Origin: Thalassia testudinum
Lineage: Eukaryota; Streptophyta; Magnoliopsida; Alismatales; Hydrocharitaceae
Assembly (NCBI GenBank): GCA_037157565.1
Contig: JAZHRO010000073.1
Coordinates: 92,358,001-92,422,000, forward strand
Direction: 5' to 3'
Length of the DNA stretch: 64,000 nucleotides
The translations under genes and the position numbers were made by a program. Position 1 is the first letter of the stretch. Each line of letters begins with the position of its first letter. The notes below the pieces were generated by a model. That model was not told the DNA's origin and made no database searches. It saw nothing but the letters and a program-made list of their open reading frames with translations. This document shows, piece after piece, positions 47,077 through 58,394 of the stretch.

Positions 47077-48698
47077 GGGCATGTATCGGACTAATTGGGA
47101 CCTATTCAAACTATTGCAGATTGCCTATAAATACTGATGACTGCCTAACCAACACATACTGTGACGTTCCCCTGGCCCTCCCTTGTCACGTACCTTCTCC
47201 TGGCCAGACTTCTGACGAGGTTTCCTCCTCTTCCCATACCTCGTGGTCTGAGTCATATCCGGGCTACTCACCGCCGGTCCACACTCCTGAAGATCGGATT
47301 GCCCTTTCTTCCCCGCCAAATCAGGCGAATTTGCAAACCCACACTATGACCTTGAGCCCATATACTTCTCACTGGGGCTATTCATTTTTGGATCCATCTA
47401 TCTAAGAAGCCCCTCTTCTTGGCCAATCTGAGGGCCAATTCCTTCCTCTTAAATTGTTCTCCAACCCACTTGGGACACTCTCGTCCCAAGAAATGCCATA
47501 CCTTTCACCATCCACTCCCGAGCTGAAAGAGCTACCTAACACACTTAAGCATGTTTTCCTGGGACCAAATGAAACGCTCCCTGTAATCATCAGTTCAAAA
47601 TTGACCAAGGAGCAAGAGTGCAAACTAACTAAGGTTCTCATAAAACACAAGGCAGCTATTGGATGGTCTTTATCGGACTTATCTGGCATTAGCCCCTCCT
47701 ACTACACTTAGCATATATATACGGAGGAGGAGGCTCGACCTTCCTGCGAGATGCAGCGACGTCTCAACCCTAATATGCGGGAGGTCATTAAGAAAGAAAT
47801 TATTAAGTGGCTAGATGCGGGTATAATCTACTCGATCAGCGATAGCCCCTAGGTGAGTCCGATTCACGTTGTGCCCAAAACGGCAGGACTCACCATCCGT
47901 GTCAATGACAGGGGCGAATCCATCCCTACACGCACTCCTACATCTTGGAGAGTGTGTGTAGATTATAGGAAACTTAATGCTACAACCAAGAAAGATCACT
48001 TCCCGCTACCATTTATTGACCAAATCCTGGAGCGGTTAGCGGGAAACAAATTTTTCTGTTTCCTGGATGGATTCTTAGGATATAACCAGGTGGCAATTGA
48101 CCCTCGAGACCAAGAGAAAACCACTTTTACCTACCCTTTCGGCACCTTCGCATTTAGAAGGATGCCGTTCGGACTTTGCAACGTGCCAGCAACTTTCCAG
48201 AGATGCATGCTGGCGATATTCCATGACATGGTGGGTGACTTTCTCGAGGTCTTCATGGATGACTTTTCGATCTTTGGACCATCTTTCGATGAATGTCTTG
48301 CCAACCTGACTCGTATCCTTAGGAGATGTATTGATGTAAACCTCATGCTTTCCTGGGAAAAAAGTCATTTTATGGTGCACGAGGGAATTGTTCTTGGACA
48401 TATCATCTCCGATAGGGGTATCGAGGTTGACAGAGCTAAGCTCGATGTCATTGCTGATTTACTTATGCCTAGTTCTGTCAAACAAATCCGCTCCTTCTTG
48501 GGACACGTTGGTTTCTATAGGAGATTCATCAAAGACTTCTCCAAAATTTCTCGACCCTTAACTCATCTCCTATCAACCGATGTACCCTTCGACAAGGGCC
48601 CCGACTGTATACAAGCATTCACGCAGCTGCGTAATGCTGTCACCAAGGCCCCTATTCTCCAGTCGCCTGATTGGTCCCTCGACTTTGAACTTGTGTGA
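47077..48698 (+). pseudogene. Linker and reverse transcriptase of C-young
   Basis: The acidic linker (YIEDDMSDEDMAV) has a TAA at 47403-47405. RT follows, with stops at 47709-47711 and near 47850 (TGG to TAG), then an open part 47853-48698 with [16 protein letters not shown] and FMDD at 48252-48263. It ends in a 2-bp loss near 48693 that shifts the frame at the start of RNase H. Confidence 0.88.
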
Positions 48699-48990
48699 CG
48701 CTTCTGACGTTGTAGTCGGAGCCATCGTGGGACAAAGATGCGATAGACACCCCTTCGTGGTGTACTACACCAGTAAGACGTTGGACGAGGCCCAGCGTAA
48801 TTATACTGCCTCTGAAAAAGAACTACTGGCAGTCGTCTTTGGGCTAGAGAAATTTCGTTATTATTTTTACTGATCATGCGGCCATTCGCCATCTCATGCA
48901 CAAGAAGGATGCCAAGCCTAGACTGATTCGTTGGATCCTTCTGCTCCAGGAATTTGACATTGAGATTCACGATAAGGCCAGAACCTAGAA
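48695..48990 (+). pseudogene. RNase H of C-young, internally deleted
   Basis: ASDVVVGA, HPFVVYYTSKTLDEAQ and [16 protein letters not shown] are readable in a shifted frame. About 25 bases are missing near 48862 compared with C-old, and the frame then stops. Confidence 0.8.
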
Positions 48991-48994
48991 TGTT

Positions 48995-50380
48995 GTGGCT
49001 GATCACCTTTCCAGACTGGACCCTGACCATATTAGGCTTACTCTACCGATCAATGAAATTTTTCCTGATGAGCACCTATTGGCAATAAATATGGCAAGTG
49101 GACTATGGTATGCCGACATTGCCAATTACCTTGCTTCTGAATCCCTTCCACGTGGATGGCCTAAAAACCAGCGTGAGCGTCTCATGGCAGAAGCAAAGTA
49201 TTATTTCTGGGATAATCCACTTCTTTTTCGGATAGGTGCTGATCAAATCATCCGTCGCTGTATTCCTGACAGCGAGTTCCCCAGTGTGCTATCCTTCTGC
49301 CACGATCAGGCCTGCGGAGGCCATTTCTCTGGGAGGAAAACTGCAGCCAAGGTGTTGCAGTGTGGTTTCTTTTGGCCCTCCCTTCACCAGGATGCACACA
49401 ATTATGCCAAGCATTGCACTAGGTGCCAGTCGTTAGGGTCAATGGCACGTCATGACATGATGCCCTTGCAACCCATCCTAGCCGCGGAAATCTTCGACAT
49501 CTGGGGAATTGACTTCATGGGTCCCTTTCCTCCATCCAACAGCTTCTAATTCATCCTCATGGCCATCAACTATGTTTCGAAATGGATCGAGGCTATTCCC
49601 GCGCACCGTGCTGACCATGTTATTTCCACCCGATTTGTCAAAGGCCACATCTTTGCATGCTTTGGTATCCCTCGAGCCATTATCTCGGATGGAGGAAGCC
49701 ACTTTACCCATGCTTCTTTTCGGGCACTTCTGAGGAAGTACGAAGTCCACCATCGTATCACATCCTCGTATCATCCTCAGATGAGTGGTGTCGAATTGGC
49801 AAATCAAGCAGATTCTCTAGAAAATGGTTCGACCTGACCGTAAGGATTGGTCCGACAAGCTGATTGACACACTTTGGGCATATCGGACCGCCTTCAAGGC
49901 TCCCCTTGGTATGTCTCCATATAGAATTGTTTACAGGAAGCCTTGTCATTTGCTCGTGGAGTTGGAGCACGAAGCTTATTGGGCGGTTCGCCAATGTAAC
50001 CTCGACCCAGACCTATGTGGTCGAGAAAGGAAACACCAACTCCAAGGGCTGGAAGAGCTCCGTCGTGAAGCCTATGATTCTGCTCTAACCTTTAAACAAC
50101 GCACTAAGGCTTTTCATGACAGCCGTATTCGATGGAAAGAATTTTAGCCATCTCAGCAAGTTTGGCTCTATAATACCCGACTCAAATTCTTTCCTGGGAA
50201 ATTGAAGTCCAAATGGACTGGTCCTTTCCTGGTCTCAAGACCATTCCCCAACAGGACCATCGAGGTCGAAGATCCTAAATTTGGACGTAAATTTACGGTC
50301 AACAGGCAGCATTTGAAACCCTATCTGACTCATGAACCTGCCCCCGTTGGAGAAATTGTTGCCTTGCTGGAGGGTAACTA
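48995..50380 (+). pseudogene. Integrase of C-young, catalytic Glu region deleted
   Basis: The zinc-binding part (FCHDQACGGHF..HCTRCQ) is intact at about 49297-49430. The core has Asp in WGIDFMG (near 49512) and Asp in SDGGSHF (49688-49690), with a stop at 49547-49549 between them. An 11-bp loss near 49790 removes the QAE block with the third catalytic residue and shifts the frame. The end (KWTGPFLVSRPF) is readable to 50380. Confidence 0.88.
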
Positions 50381-50787
50381 ATTCTTTGCCTCATTCTGAG
50401 TCCAGCTGGGGACGTTAAATTCAGCGCTCGTTGGGAGGCACCCTAACAACACTCACCATCCACCATCACTTTTCACTTCACTATCACGATCACATCACTT
50501 TTCACTTCATCACCCACCATCCACCTACCCTACCACCCTGTTGTATACCCTGCACTTCAGCTCTCGTTACTCGATCTTTCATCCTTTCTCTACCCTTCCC
50601 TGCATGCATATAAGGACATAACATTGTTTGGCATGGGGGTGGATAGGCATCCGTAGGATCTGGGTATTTTAGGGTATCATTCAGTTTCTATATATAGATA
50701 AAAAAAAAATAGAGAGAGAAAATGAAAATGATAATTAGTAATGATGTGAAAGCTGAAACAAAAATACAATAAGTGTTTATGGATATT
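50381..50787 (+). other. C-young 3' untranslated region, left of A2
   Basis: Matches 25950-26345 of C-old in reverse. Internal purine motif AGGACATAACA..GGCATGGGGGTGGAT at about 50612-50640. The target ATATT of A2 is at 50783-50787. Confidence 0.75.
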
Positions 50788-52458
50788 TGATGTAAACACA
50801 TTTACACTACTTAAAATGTCTATTTATGCATGTTCTTAAGCATAAGATTGCATTTCATGATATAAATATTGCATTACATGCATCATCTTGCATTTAGAGT
50901 AGTTTGAATAAAATGGAGGTTAATTGTCTCCTTTTATATGCTTGGATACAGCAAACATTTTATCGGGGCCTCGGATCAAAGATCCAACCGTATGGATGTG
51001 ATCAGGGCGACGATTGGAGTTCAATGACTCTAAGATCGCCCTAATCAGGCATCCGTAGCATCAGATAATGACTGGGGAACCCTAGAAGATCAAGGGCCAG
51101 GATGGTGAAAATCTGCACTTTAGATGACAAATCCGACTGCACGGATGAATTCGGATCGACAATCGCAGCCCAACGACATAAAAATCGAGTCAATCCGACA
51201 TCTGTGGCACCATCTACAAATTCCAGAAGATGGACGGCCAAGATAGCGCCACGTGGCGCCATCTCAGCCGCCCAAACGGCTGCTTCATCTTGTGAAGGCC
51301 CCGCGCCCAATCGCTCTCTGCCGTTGGATCTTAATCCAATGGCTGTTGGCACTCGCATTTGAAAACGTGCGCTCGACCATCCGCACCCCATAGCGTAGTG
51401 GTCGAGCGCGCTATCGTGAGCGCGAGGCGCTGGTTCGAGCCGTGGAGAGGGGCTGGAAGGCACGGCGATTGGGCGCGGGTGGAGCGTCAGATGGAGATCG
51501 GACGGCCGCACGCGCCCGATAGCGTCGACGCACGATTGCACGCGCAATCGGACGCGCAATCAGACGAGTGGGCGGGCGCGCAACGAGCAGGCGTGGATGC
51601 ATCTTAAGCTGTCCAATCGCTGAAAAGCGGCAAGCGTGCGTGGCCGTTGAGTGTAGGAGCAGGCGAGGAGGCGCAGGCAAGCCGGACACTACACCCACGT
51701 TGGGGCTTTAGTGACGGATTTATCCGTCACTAATGACCCCTTATTTACTGTTTTGAAGTTGTAATGTCCATTTTGCCCCCACTCCTTGTAACTATAAAAG
51801 GAGACCCCCTCCATACGAAATTCTCATGCCTTCTTTCTCCTCTCTACCTCTCCAAAGCTCAAAAGAAGCTTGTCCCACACCCAGGATGCTTCTTGCGAGA
51901 TAAAGTCCAATTTTCGTTCCCCTTCGGAAGTGGATCCCGCGACGACGACGGCGTGCTGCTCTGTTCCCATTCTTCTGCTTCGTCCTCCTTCATCCTGCTT
52001 CGTTCTCCTTCGTCCAGGCGTCGTCCTATCCAACTCGTTCTCCAAGCAATCGTCGAGGAGGATAATTTCTCTCTCCCATTCTTATTTACAGCTTTTCTAG
52101 TGTAGAATTTACCTGCTTTATAGTGTAATTGATTTTCCGCATTCTAGTGTAACTTTTATAAACAATTGAAATATTGAATGCATGTTCTCTTTCTCTCTCT
52201 CTCTCTCTATCTCTTTCTCTCTCTCCCTCTTTTAGTTTGATAGCTCCATTGTAATTATATCACCTTGCTTAACAAAAAAAACCTAAAAAAAGTATAATTG
52301 GGAATATAGATCAACGTAGCCTCCCTGTGTTTGACCCGGAATTCTTTTCGGTATAAATTTTTTTTGTTGAACATGAATTCTTCGCTTTCAAACTACAACG
52401 ACAGGTTTTCCAAAACCAAGCACGTAAGCGTAGCGATTCGCAAAAAACCCGTTCAACA
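50788..52458 (+). repeat. A2 5' LTR
   Basis: 1,671 bp, TGATGTAAACA..TTCAACA. tRNA-like boxes at 51391-51401 and 51432-51441, hairpin 51706-51735, TATAAAAG 51793-51800, CT microsatellite 52188-52225, U5 motif from 52321. Confidence 0.94.
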
Positions 52459-52461
52459 TTT

Positions 52462-52479
52462 TGGTGCCATTGCCGAGGA
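52462..52479 (+). promoter_or_regulatory. Primer-binding site of A2
   Basis: TGGTGCCATTGCCGAGGA matches 15 of 18 bases of the tRNA-Asp 3' end complement. Confidence 0.8.
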
Positions 52480-53699
52480 GGCAACGATTTCCGATCTTTC
52501 CTTCGCATTTCTTGCACTTTATTTGTTTTCTAACTAGCTTTCTCTTATGTCTATTATTTTGCAAAGACCTCCATCAAGGAATCAACAAGCGGTAGACTGG
52601 AGTAAAGTGCAGTTGAAGACAACTGTAAGTGCTCCCCCATCTTTCCCCCTCCATAGATTCCATTTGCCACATTAAATCCCAATCCCAATTAACCTAGGTG
52701 TTTGCATAAATCCTAGGAATAGTTTGGTTGTTTGGATTTTCACTCACATTCATTCCACCCTCATCCATAAAAAAAAATAAAATAAAATAACAAAAAGATA
52801 ATCTTGTGGGGTAATTTTCAACAAACACACAACACACACCCACATTCAAGGCACTTGATCAACTTGATTTGTTTTCTACTCAACCAAGTTTTGATCTGTG
52901 GAACCAGTACACACAAAGCAACACATAACAGAGTAGAAATCATTCTAGGTTAATCATCTTTGAGTGCCTAACTTAGTGGTGCATTTGTGGCCAGTTGTTT
53001 GAGTTGTTTGGGCCGCACCACTTTATTTAAAACCAACTCATCAAGTAGCTCCTCCTTAGGGTTTTCAATCTAGGTATATTCCAGGCACTCCACTTTCTTT
53101 CTGATTTTAAAGGAAAACAATCTTCACCCATGTATTACAACTTTGTTTTCCTAGAAACTTGATTGCAATTCACCTAATTTGAAACCCTAAAAGCTACCAA
53201 GCAAGATTTGAACCTTAAAATTCACCACATCAAAAATAATCTTGCTTGAAAACCACTGGTTGTGCACACACACACAAATCAATCAATCATTAAGGGCACA
53301 ACCCATTTAAAGGGCCCATCACATTCCAAAGCACATTCAAACCTAGCCCTAAATAAAATAGAGTAGACGTTGGCCTTAAGGATTGGACTCGCTCTTCAGA
53401 ACCTAGAACGAGATTATTTTCGATTAGTCTGTTTCTACTGTTCAATCTGATGTCTAGCTAGGGGAGCAGAGTCAAACGATCGAGCTGGGGGGTACACTAG
53501 GAACTGGAGGCGCAAGCTAAAGGAAGAACCTTCTCCCCAGTCCCTCCTTCTAACTGGTTGGATTGAACAGACAGAAGTAGATCAAATCGTTCCTTTATCT
53601 CAAGATGGGTTTTGAGAGTCTGTAGGTCTGTAGGCTAACCCATTTAAGGACAGGTCTGATTGTTTGTATTGCAGGACGCCTTTCTTCCTCCCGAGTCTC
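52480..53699 (+). other. A2 untranslated leader
   Basis: Noncoding, with the same order of blocks as 9969-11127 in A1. A TTGTTTGTATTGCAG sequence ends near 53674, just before the start codon. Confidence 0.55.
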
Positions 53700-55508
53700 A
53701 TGAATCCTTCCACATATTACACGCATTCCCACTCTTTCCCTCCTGTTGAGAATTATCCTCAACATGACGATTATCCCAACTCGTATTGTAATCAACCATC
53801 AGTTAGTTGGGATAATTCGGATTGGGGATACAATTCCGGACCCCCGTGTTTAGGGTCTAACCCTGAACACTTTGATTCGGATTTCTATCCTTCTCAGAGC
53901 TACATTGATTATAGATTGTCTTCCTTTCATGCACAACCTAATATGATCTACAATCAAGAAGGATACACCGATCCTTACCCATCCTCTGATTTCACTGCCT
54001 TTAGGTCATCACCATCTTTTCAACAATCTGAAATGTCCTATTATCAGGAAGGGTATAACGAATCTCAATTCATTAATTCCCCTACATTGAACCCAAACCT
54101 GCCCAACCCTGAACCACCTCATTTGCTTCAGGTTAACCAGGTTCAAGATAAGGTTCTGGCTAACTTGAGGAATATCATTCAATCTTTAGAAGTTCAACCA
54201 ATACCTTGCATTAAGAGATTGGAGCCCCTGATTGAAATGATTGATGATTTAAATAAGTCTTTATTGGATTGGCTCCAGGATGTTAAGGATAAGAACCCGG
54301 GTGAGTTTCTACTTGGGAAATTAGCAAAATTGAGGATGAGATTTGTGGTTGCTTTGATTCAATCTTAGAATAATTCCCAGGATGAACCCTCTTCAGGAAA
54401 GCCAATGACAGAACCCACTCAGGCACCTGTTGGGGGGGACACGTGTTACGAGGCTGACCAGATTGAATTAAAACAACCAATGAAGGATGATCTGATTTCT
54501 TCACCTGAGATCCCTAAGCCGAGTTACGAGGAAATGTATGTCTCCTTGGAACAGAAAGTGACAAATGATTTTGGGACATACATTGATACGGATCCTGATG
54601 GTGAAGATTCAAGTTGCGAAGTCACACGCGAGTTTTCTAAACACGATTTCTATGAGACGATTGGGCCTGAGGAATCTGACAGATCATTTGATAGCCCAAT
54701 AACTGAGGACACTGATCTTATTAGGGCACACATTACGGATCCAGAATCACATTTTCTGGAGGAATCAATTCAATGCCCTGATTATCAGTTACACCCTGTT
54801 GAGCTTATTGATGATTCTAATTCTGAGATAATTAGACCCAAGTCAATTTTGATTCTGCCACATCATTTAGACTTGGAGATTTCAGACAGGGTGATGAATA
54901 TATAAGAGGTCCTGGAATTTGATATGCTAAATGAGGAGGATAGGAGCTGGGAAGTTTTGATTTGGGAAGTTAATTCTGGAGGAAATGGAAGATTGAGTCG
55001 AAGGGTTCCTTTTAAGCTGAAACCATCAAATCAGAACCCTTACGACATTTGTTTCGAGGATGTTCAACTCAAGCACACATTCAACGATTATCCTTTTGAG
55101 CTTCAATTCTCTGTAACCCGACTTTTTGGTCTTGGGTTGCATCTTCATAAATCGCAGGCCCGACCCTACTTACATTCTGATTTTAGGTTTTGGGTAATTT
55201 TTATCCAGAACCTAAGATATTCTCGATTATGGGGTGTGGGTCTGCACCATAATCTGGTCCACATCTGTGGACCTCTGCTGACAGGTCAGAGAATTCTTCT
55301 ATTTTTTCTAATTCTGACCTGCACTTGTGAATTCTTCATTTCTTTTCTTTGTATAGTGTGCCTAGCAGAAGGCACTAAACTCAGCACATATACAGTTCTT
55401 TTTAATTTTTCATCTCGGAGCGGACCTGACATTCACGCAATTCAGGTGCTTTCTTTGCCTTTCCACTCTGTTTTATGTCTTTTTAATACAATGAGGACAT
55501 TGCATTAG
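53700..55508 (+). pseudogene. Family-A orphan protein, best-kept copy (A2)
   Basis: One frame from ATG 53700 (MNPSTYY) to TAG 55506-55508, about 600 codons, with only two in-frame stops: TAG at 54366-54368 (A1 has TGG) and TAA at 54903-54905 (A1 has CAG). Parts in order: Y/S/P/N-rich N-terminus with NQEGYTDPY and YYQEGYNES blocks; a leucine-rich middle (about 54140-54360) with a probable helix LEPLIEMIDDLNKSLLDWL; a long acidic part rich in D, E and S; a part with W and F; and a hydrophobic stretch near 55290-55370 (ILLFFLILTCTC, FISFLCIVCL) that could span a membrane. It has no gag, zinc knuckle, protease, RT or integrase motif. An envelope-like role is possible for a terminal membrane segment but unproven. 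I do not recognise the family. Confidence 0.65.
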
Positions 55509-55523
55509 ATAGGCATGGGGGGT
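55491..55523 (+). promoter_or_regulatory. Internal purine motif of A2
   Basis: AATGAGGACATTGC followed by AGGCATGGGGGGTGGAT. The stop codon of the orphan frame lies between its two halves. Confidence 0.6.
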
Positions 55524-56700
55524 GGATATTTATCTCTGAATTCATTCGTCAACTCCGTAGATTTGTTTTATTTTGATTATAAAAAAAAAATTTGAAATTA
55601 GGAAAGAGAATTTGGGTTTAAGAAAATTTTCAATCTTAGGAAAAACTACATTAAGATCTGAACACAAAGACCCTTCAGGTCTTTGAACTTAATCATCCCA
55701 TGTATCCACTAAAATGTGGATTTGTTTTTCGAGTTCTCGCAACCTTGAATTTTATTTTAATTAGAGTAAATAAAGTTTGGGTGATAAGTACACGACTTAT
55801 CAACCCGCCCTATGATTTGAGGGAATTTTGAGTCTTAAGCATCTACACACTTTCTTTGCACTGACTCGTTGTTCGACGATTTTAACGAAAATTGGGTAGC
55901 TAATGAACCTTCTAGGGTGATATGGCTGGCAAGTTATCGTGGATAACAGCCCATAGGTAGGTTGTCCAGAGCCCAATCACTGGACCTTTCTATTTTTCCT
56001 ACCCTTAGGTAAATCTTAGACCAGGGAAGCCACCTATTTAAAAAAAAAAAAAAACCAAAAAGAAAAGGAGAAAAGAACAAAAAGAAATAAGCCACACTTC
56101 CCCACACGAGTATGGCTGGCAAGTTGCCGGTGGTAACAGCTCATCGACCGATTGTCCAGAACCCAGCTCAGTAAAAGCACTAAAAAGTTTTCCAAAACAC
56201 TTAGGAAGAAGCAGAGAAGTAGAATAAACTGGGGAGATATACACTGGATTCACCCTTGTGTTGACCCCGTAAAAAAATAAAAGTAGGGAGAAAGCTACCG
56301 GTTGTAAAGATACACCTTTAGGCAGAAGTCTTTTTGAGGTCACCTAGAGGTGTAGAAATCCGAAGTTCGTTTTAATTGCCGGTCAACGAGTCTATCACAA
56401 TCACAATAAGATGCTTAAAACTTAGGGTTCTCATCAAATCTTGGGTGAGTTGAATGGCCGTAGAAAGCCACTCTTAAACCCTAAAATTTGAAAATCCAAA
56501 AAAATTAGAAAAGAGAAAAAGAGAAAAAGAAATTTTTTCTTTTAATAAGGCGAGGGCTTAAAGTGGTTTGCATTTTGGCTGATACCCGGGCATTGTTGTG
56601 TCTTTAAAAGTTCAGTTCCTAAGTAGACAATTTCTTAATGATTGAAAAATAACTCAAGTTCAAGTAATCTAACCTAATTTTTTTATAAATAGCATATAGT
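55524..56700 (+). other. A2 3' untranslated region with two stem-loops
   Basis: Two related blocks with hairpins GTTATC-GTG-GATAAC (55933-55947) and GTTGCC-GGT-GGTAAC (56123-56137), matching those of A1. No coding potential. Confidence 0.6.
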
Positions 56701-56737
56701 TTTTGCTATGGACTAGCAAAAGATAGGCATGGGGATA
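56701..56737 (+). promoter_or_regulatory. Hairpin and polypurine tract before A2 3' LTR
   Basis: TTTTGCTA..TAGCAAAAG, then ATAGGCATGGGGATA directly before the LTR. Confidence 0.85.
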
Positions 56738-57339
56738 TGATGTAAACACATTTACACTACTTAAAATGTCTATTTATGCATGTTCTTAAGCATAAGATTG
56801 CATTTCATGATATAAATATTGCATAACATGCATCATCTTGCATTTAGAGTAGTTTGAATAAAATGGAGGTTAATTATCTCCTTTTATGTGCTTTGACAGG
56901 ACAAACATTTTATCGGGGTCTCGGATCAAAGATCCAACCGTATGGATGTGATCAGGGTGACGATTGGAGTTCAACGACTCCAAGATCGCCCTAATCAAGC
57001 ATCCGTAGCATCAGATAGTGACCCAGGAACGCTAGAAGATCAAGGGCCAGGATGGTGTAAATCCACACTTCAGATGATAAATCCGACCACACAGATGAAT
57101 TCGGATCGACGATCGCAGCCCAACGACACAAAAATCGAGTCAATCCAACATCCGTTGTACCATCTACAACTTCCAGAAGATGGACGGCCAAGATAGCACC
57201 ACGTGGCGCCATCTCATCCGCCCAAACAACCGCTTCATCTTGTGAAGGCCCGCGCCCGATCGCTCTCCGCCGTTGGATCTTAATCCAACGGCTGTGGGCA
57301 CTCGCATTTAAAAACGTCCACTTGACCATCCGCGCCCCA

Positions 57340-57391
57340 TAGCGCAGTGGTCGAGCGCGCTATCGCGAGCGCGGGGCGCGGGTTCGAGCCG
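57340..57391 (+). promoter_or_regulatory. tRNA-like A box and B box in family-A LTR
   Basis: TAGCGCAGTGG (57340-57350) fits the Pol III A-box consensus TRGCNNAGTGG, and GGTTCGAGCC (57381-57390) fits most of the B box. Their starts are 41 nt apart, close to the spacing in tRNA genes. The same pair at the same spacing is at 20235-20285 and 51391-51441. It may be a captured SINE or tRNA-derived piece. Confidence 0.5.
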
Positions 57392-57667
57392 TGGAGAGGG
57401 GCTGGAAGGTGCGGCGATTAGGTGCGGGTGGAGCGTTAGATGGAGATCGGACGGCCGCGCGCGCCCGATAGCGTCGACGCGCGATTGGACGCGCAATCGG
57501 ACGCGTAATCAGACGCGCGGGCGGGCGCACAACGAGCTGGCGCGGACGCATCTTAAGCCGTCCGATCTCGCGATCGGACGGCTGAAAAGCGGCAAACGTG
57601 CGTGGCCGTTGAGCGCGCGAGTAGGTGAGGAGGCGCAGGCGAGCCGGCCACTATGCCCACGTTGGGG

Positions 57668-57697
57668 CTTTAGTGACGGATTTATCCGTCACTAAAG
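57668..57697 (+). promoter_or_regulatory. Perfect 14-bp hairpin upstream of the TATA box, family-A LTR
   Basis: CTTTAGTGACGGAT-TT-ATCCGTCACTAAAG, extended by GGGG before and CCCC after. It lies 58 nt upstream of the TATA box. Equivalents are at 51706-51735 and 9183-9212. Confidence 0.6.
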
Positions 57698-58133
57698 ACC
57701 CCTTATTTATTTTTTTGAAGTTGTAATGTCCATTTTGTCCCCACTCGTTGCAACTATAAAAGGAGACCCCCTCCATACAAAATTCTCATCCCTTCTTTCT
57801 CCTCTCTACCCCTCCAAAGCTCAAAAGAAGCTTGTCCCACACCCGGGATGCTTTTTGCAAGATAAAGTCCAATTTTTGTTCCCCTTCGGAAGTGGATCCC
57901 GCGATGACGACGGCGTGCTGCTCCGTTCCCGTTCTTCTGCTTCGTCCTCCTTCGTCCAGGTGTCGTCCCGTCCGGATCGTCCTCTAAGCAATCGTCGAGG
58001 AGGATAATTTCTCTCTCCCATTCTTATTTACAACTTTTCTAGTGTAGAATTTACCTACTTTATAGTGTAATTGATTTTCCGCATTTTTGTGTAACTTTTA
58101 TAAACAATTGAAATATTGAATGCATGTTCTCTT

Positions 58134-58164
<31 letters not shown>

Positions 58165-58394
58165 TTTAGTTTGATAGCTCCATTGTAATTATATCGCCTT
58201 GCTTAACAAAAAAAACCTAAAAAAAATATAATTGCGAACATAGATCAACGTAGCCTCCCTGTGTTCGACCCGGAATTGTTTTCGGTATAAATTTTATTTG
58301 TTGAACACGAATTCTTCGCTTTCGAACTACAACGACAGGTTTTCCAAAACCAAGCACGTAAGCGTAGCGATTCGCAAACCTGTTCAACAATATT

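Larger units (their letters stand above)
50788..58389 (+). mobile_element. Non-autonomous LTR retrotransposon A2 (family A)
   Basis: A complete 7.6-kb element. LTRs are at 50788-52458 and 56738-58389, target duplication ATATT (50783-50787, 58390-58394), primer site 52462-52479, terminal polypurine tract before 56738. It contains the best-kept copy of the family-A orphan frame. Confidence 0.94.
56738..58389 (+). repeat. A2 3' LTR
   Basis: 1,652 bp. Hairpin 57269-57292, tRNA-like boxes 57340-57350 and 57381-57390, perfect 12-bp stem 57556-57583, 14-bp stem 57668-57697, TATAAAAG 57755-57762, CT microsatellite 58133-58165, U5 motif 58254-58273. Confidence 0.94.

Noticed and set aside
57323..57400. 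A true tRNA gene in the family-A LTR
   Set aside because: A and B boxes are present but no acceptor stem, anticodon loop of seven bases or full cloverleaf could be formed.
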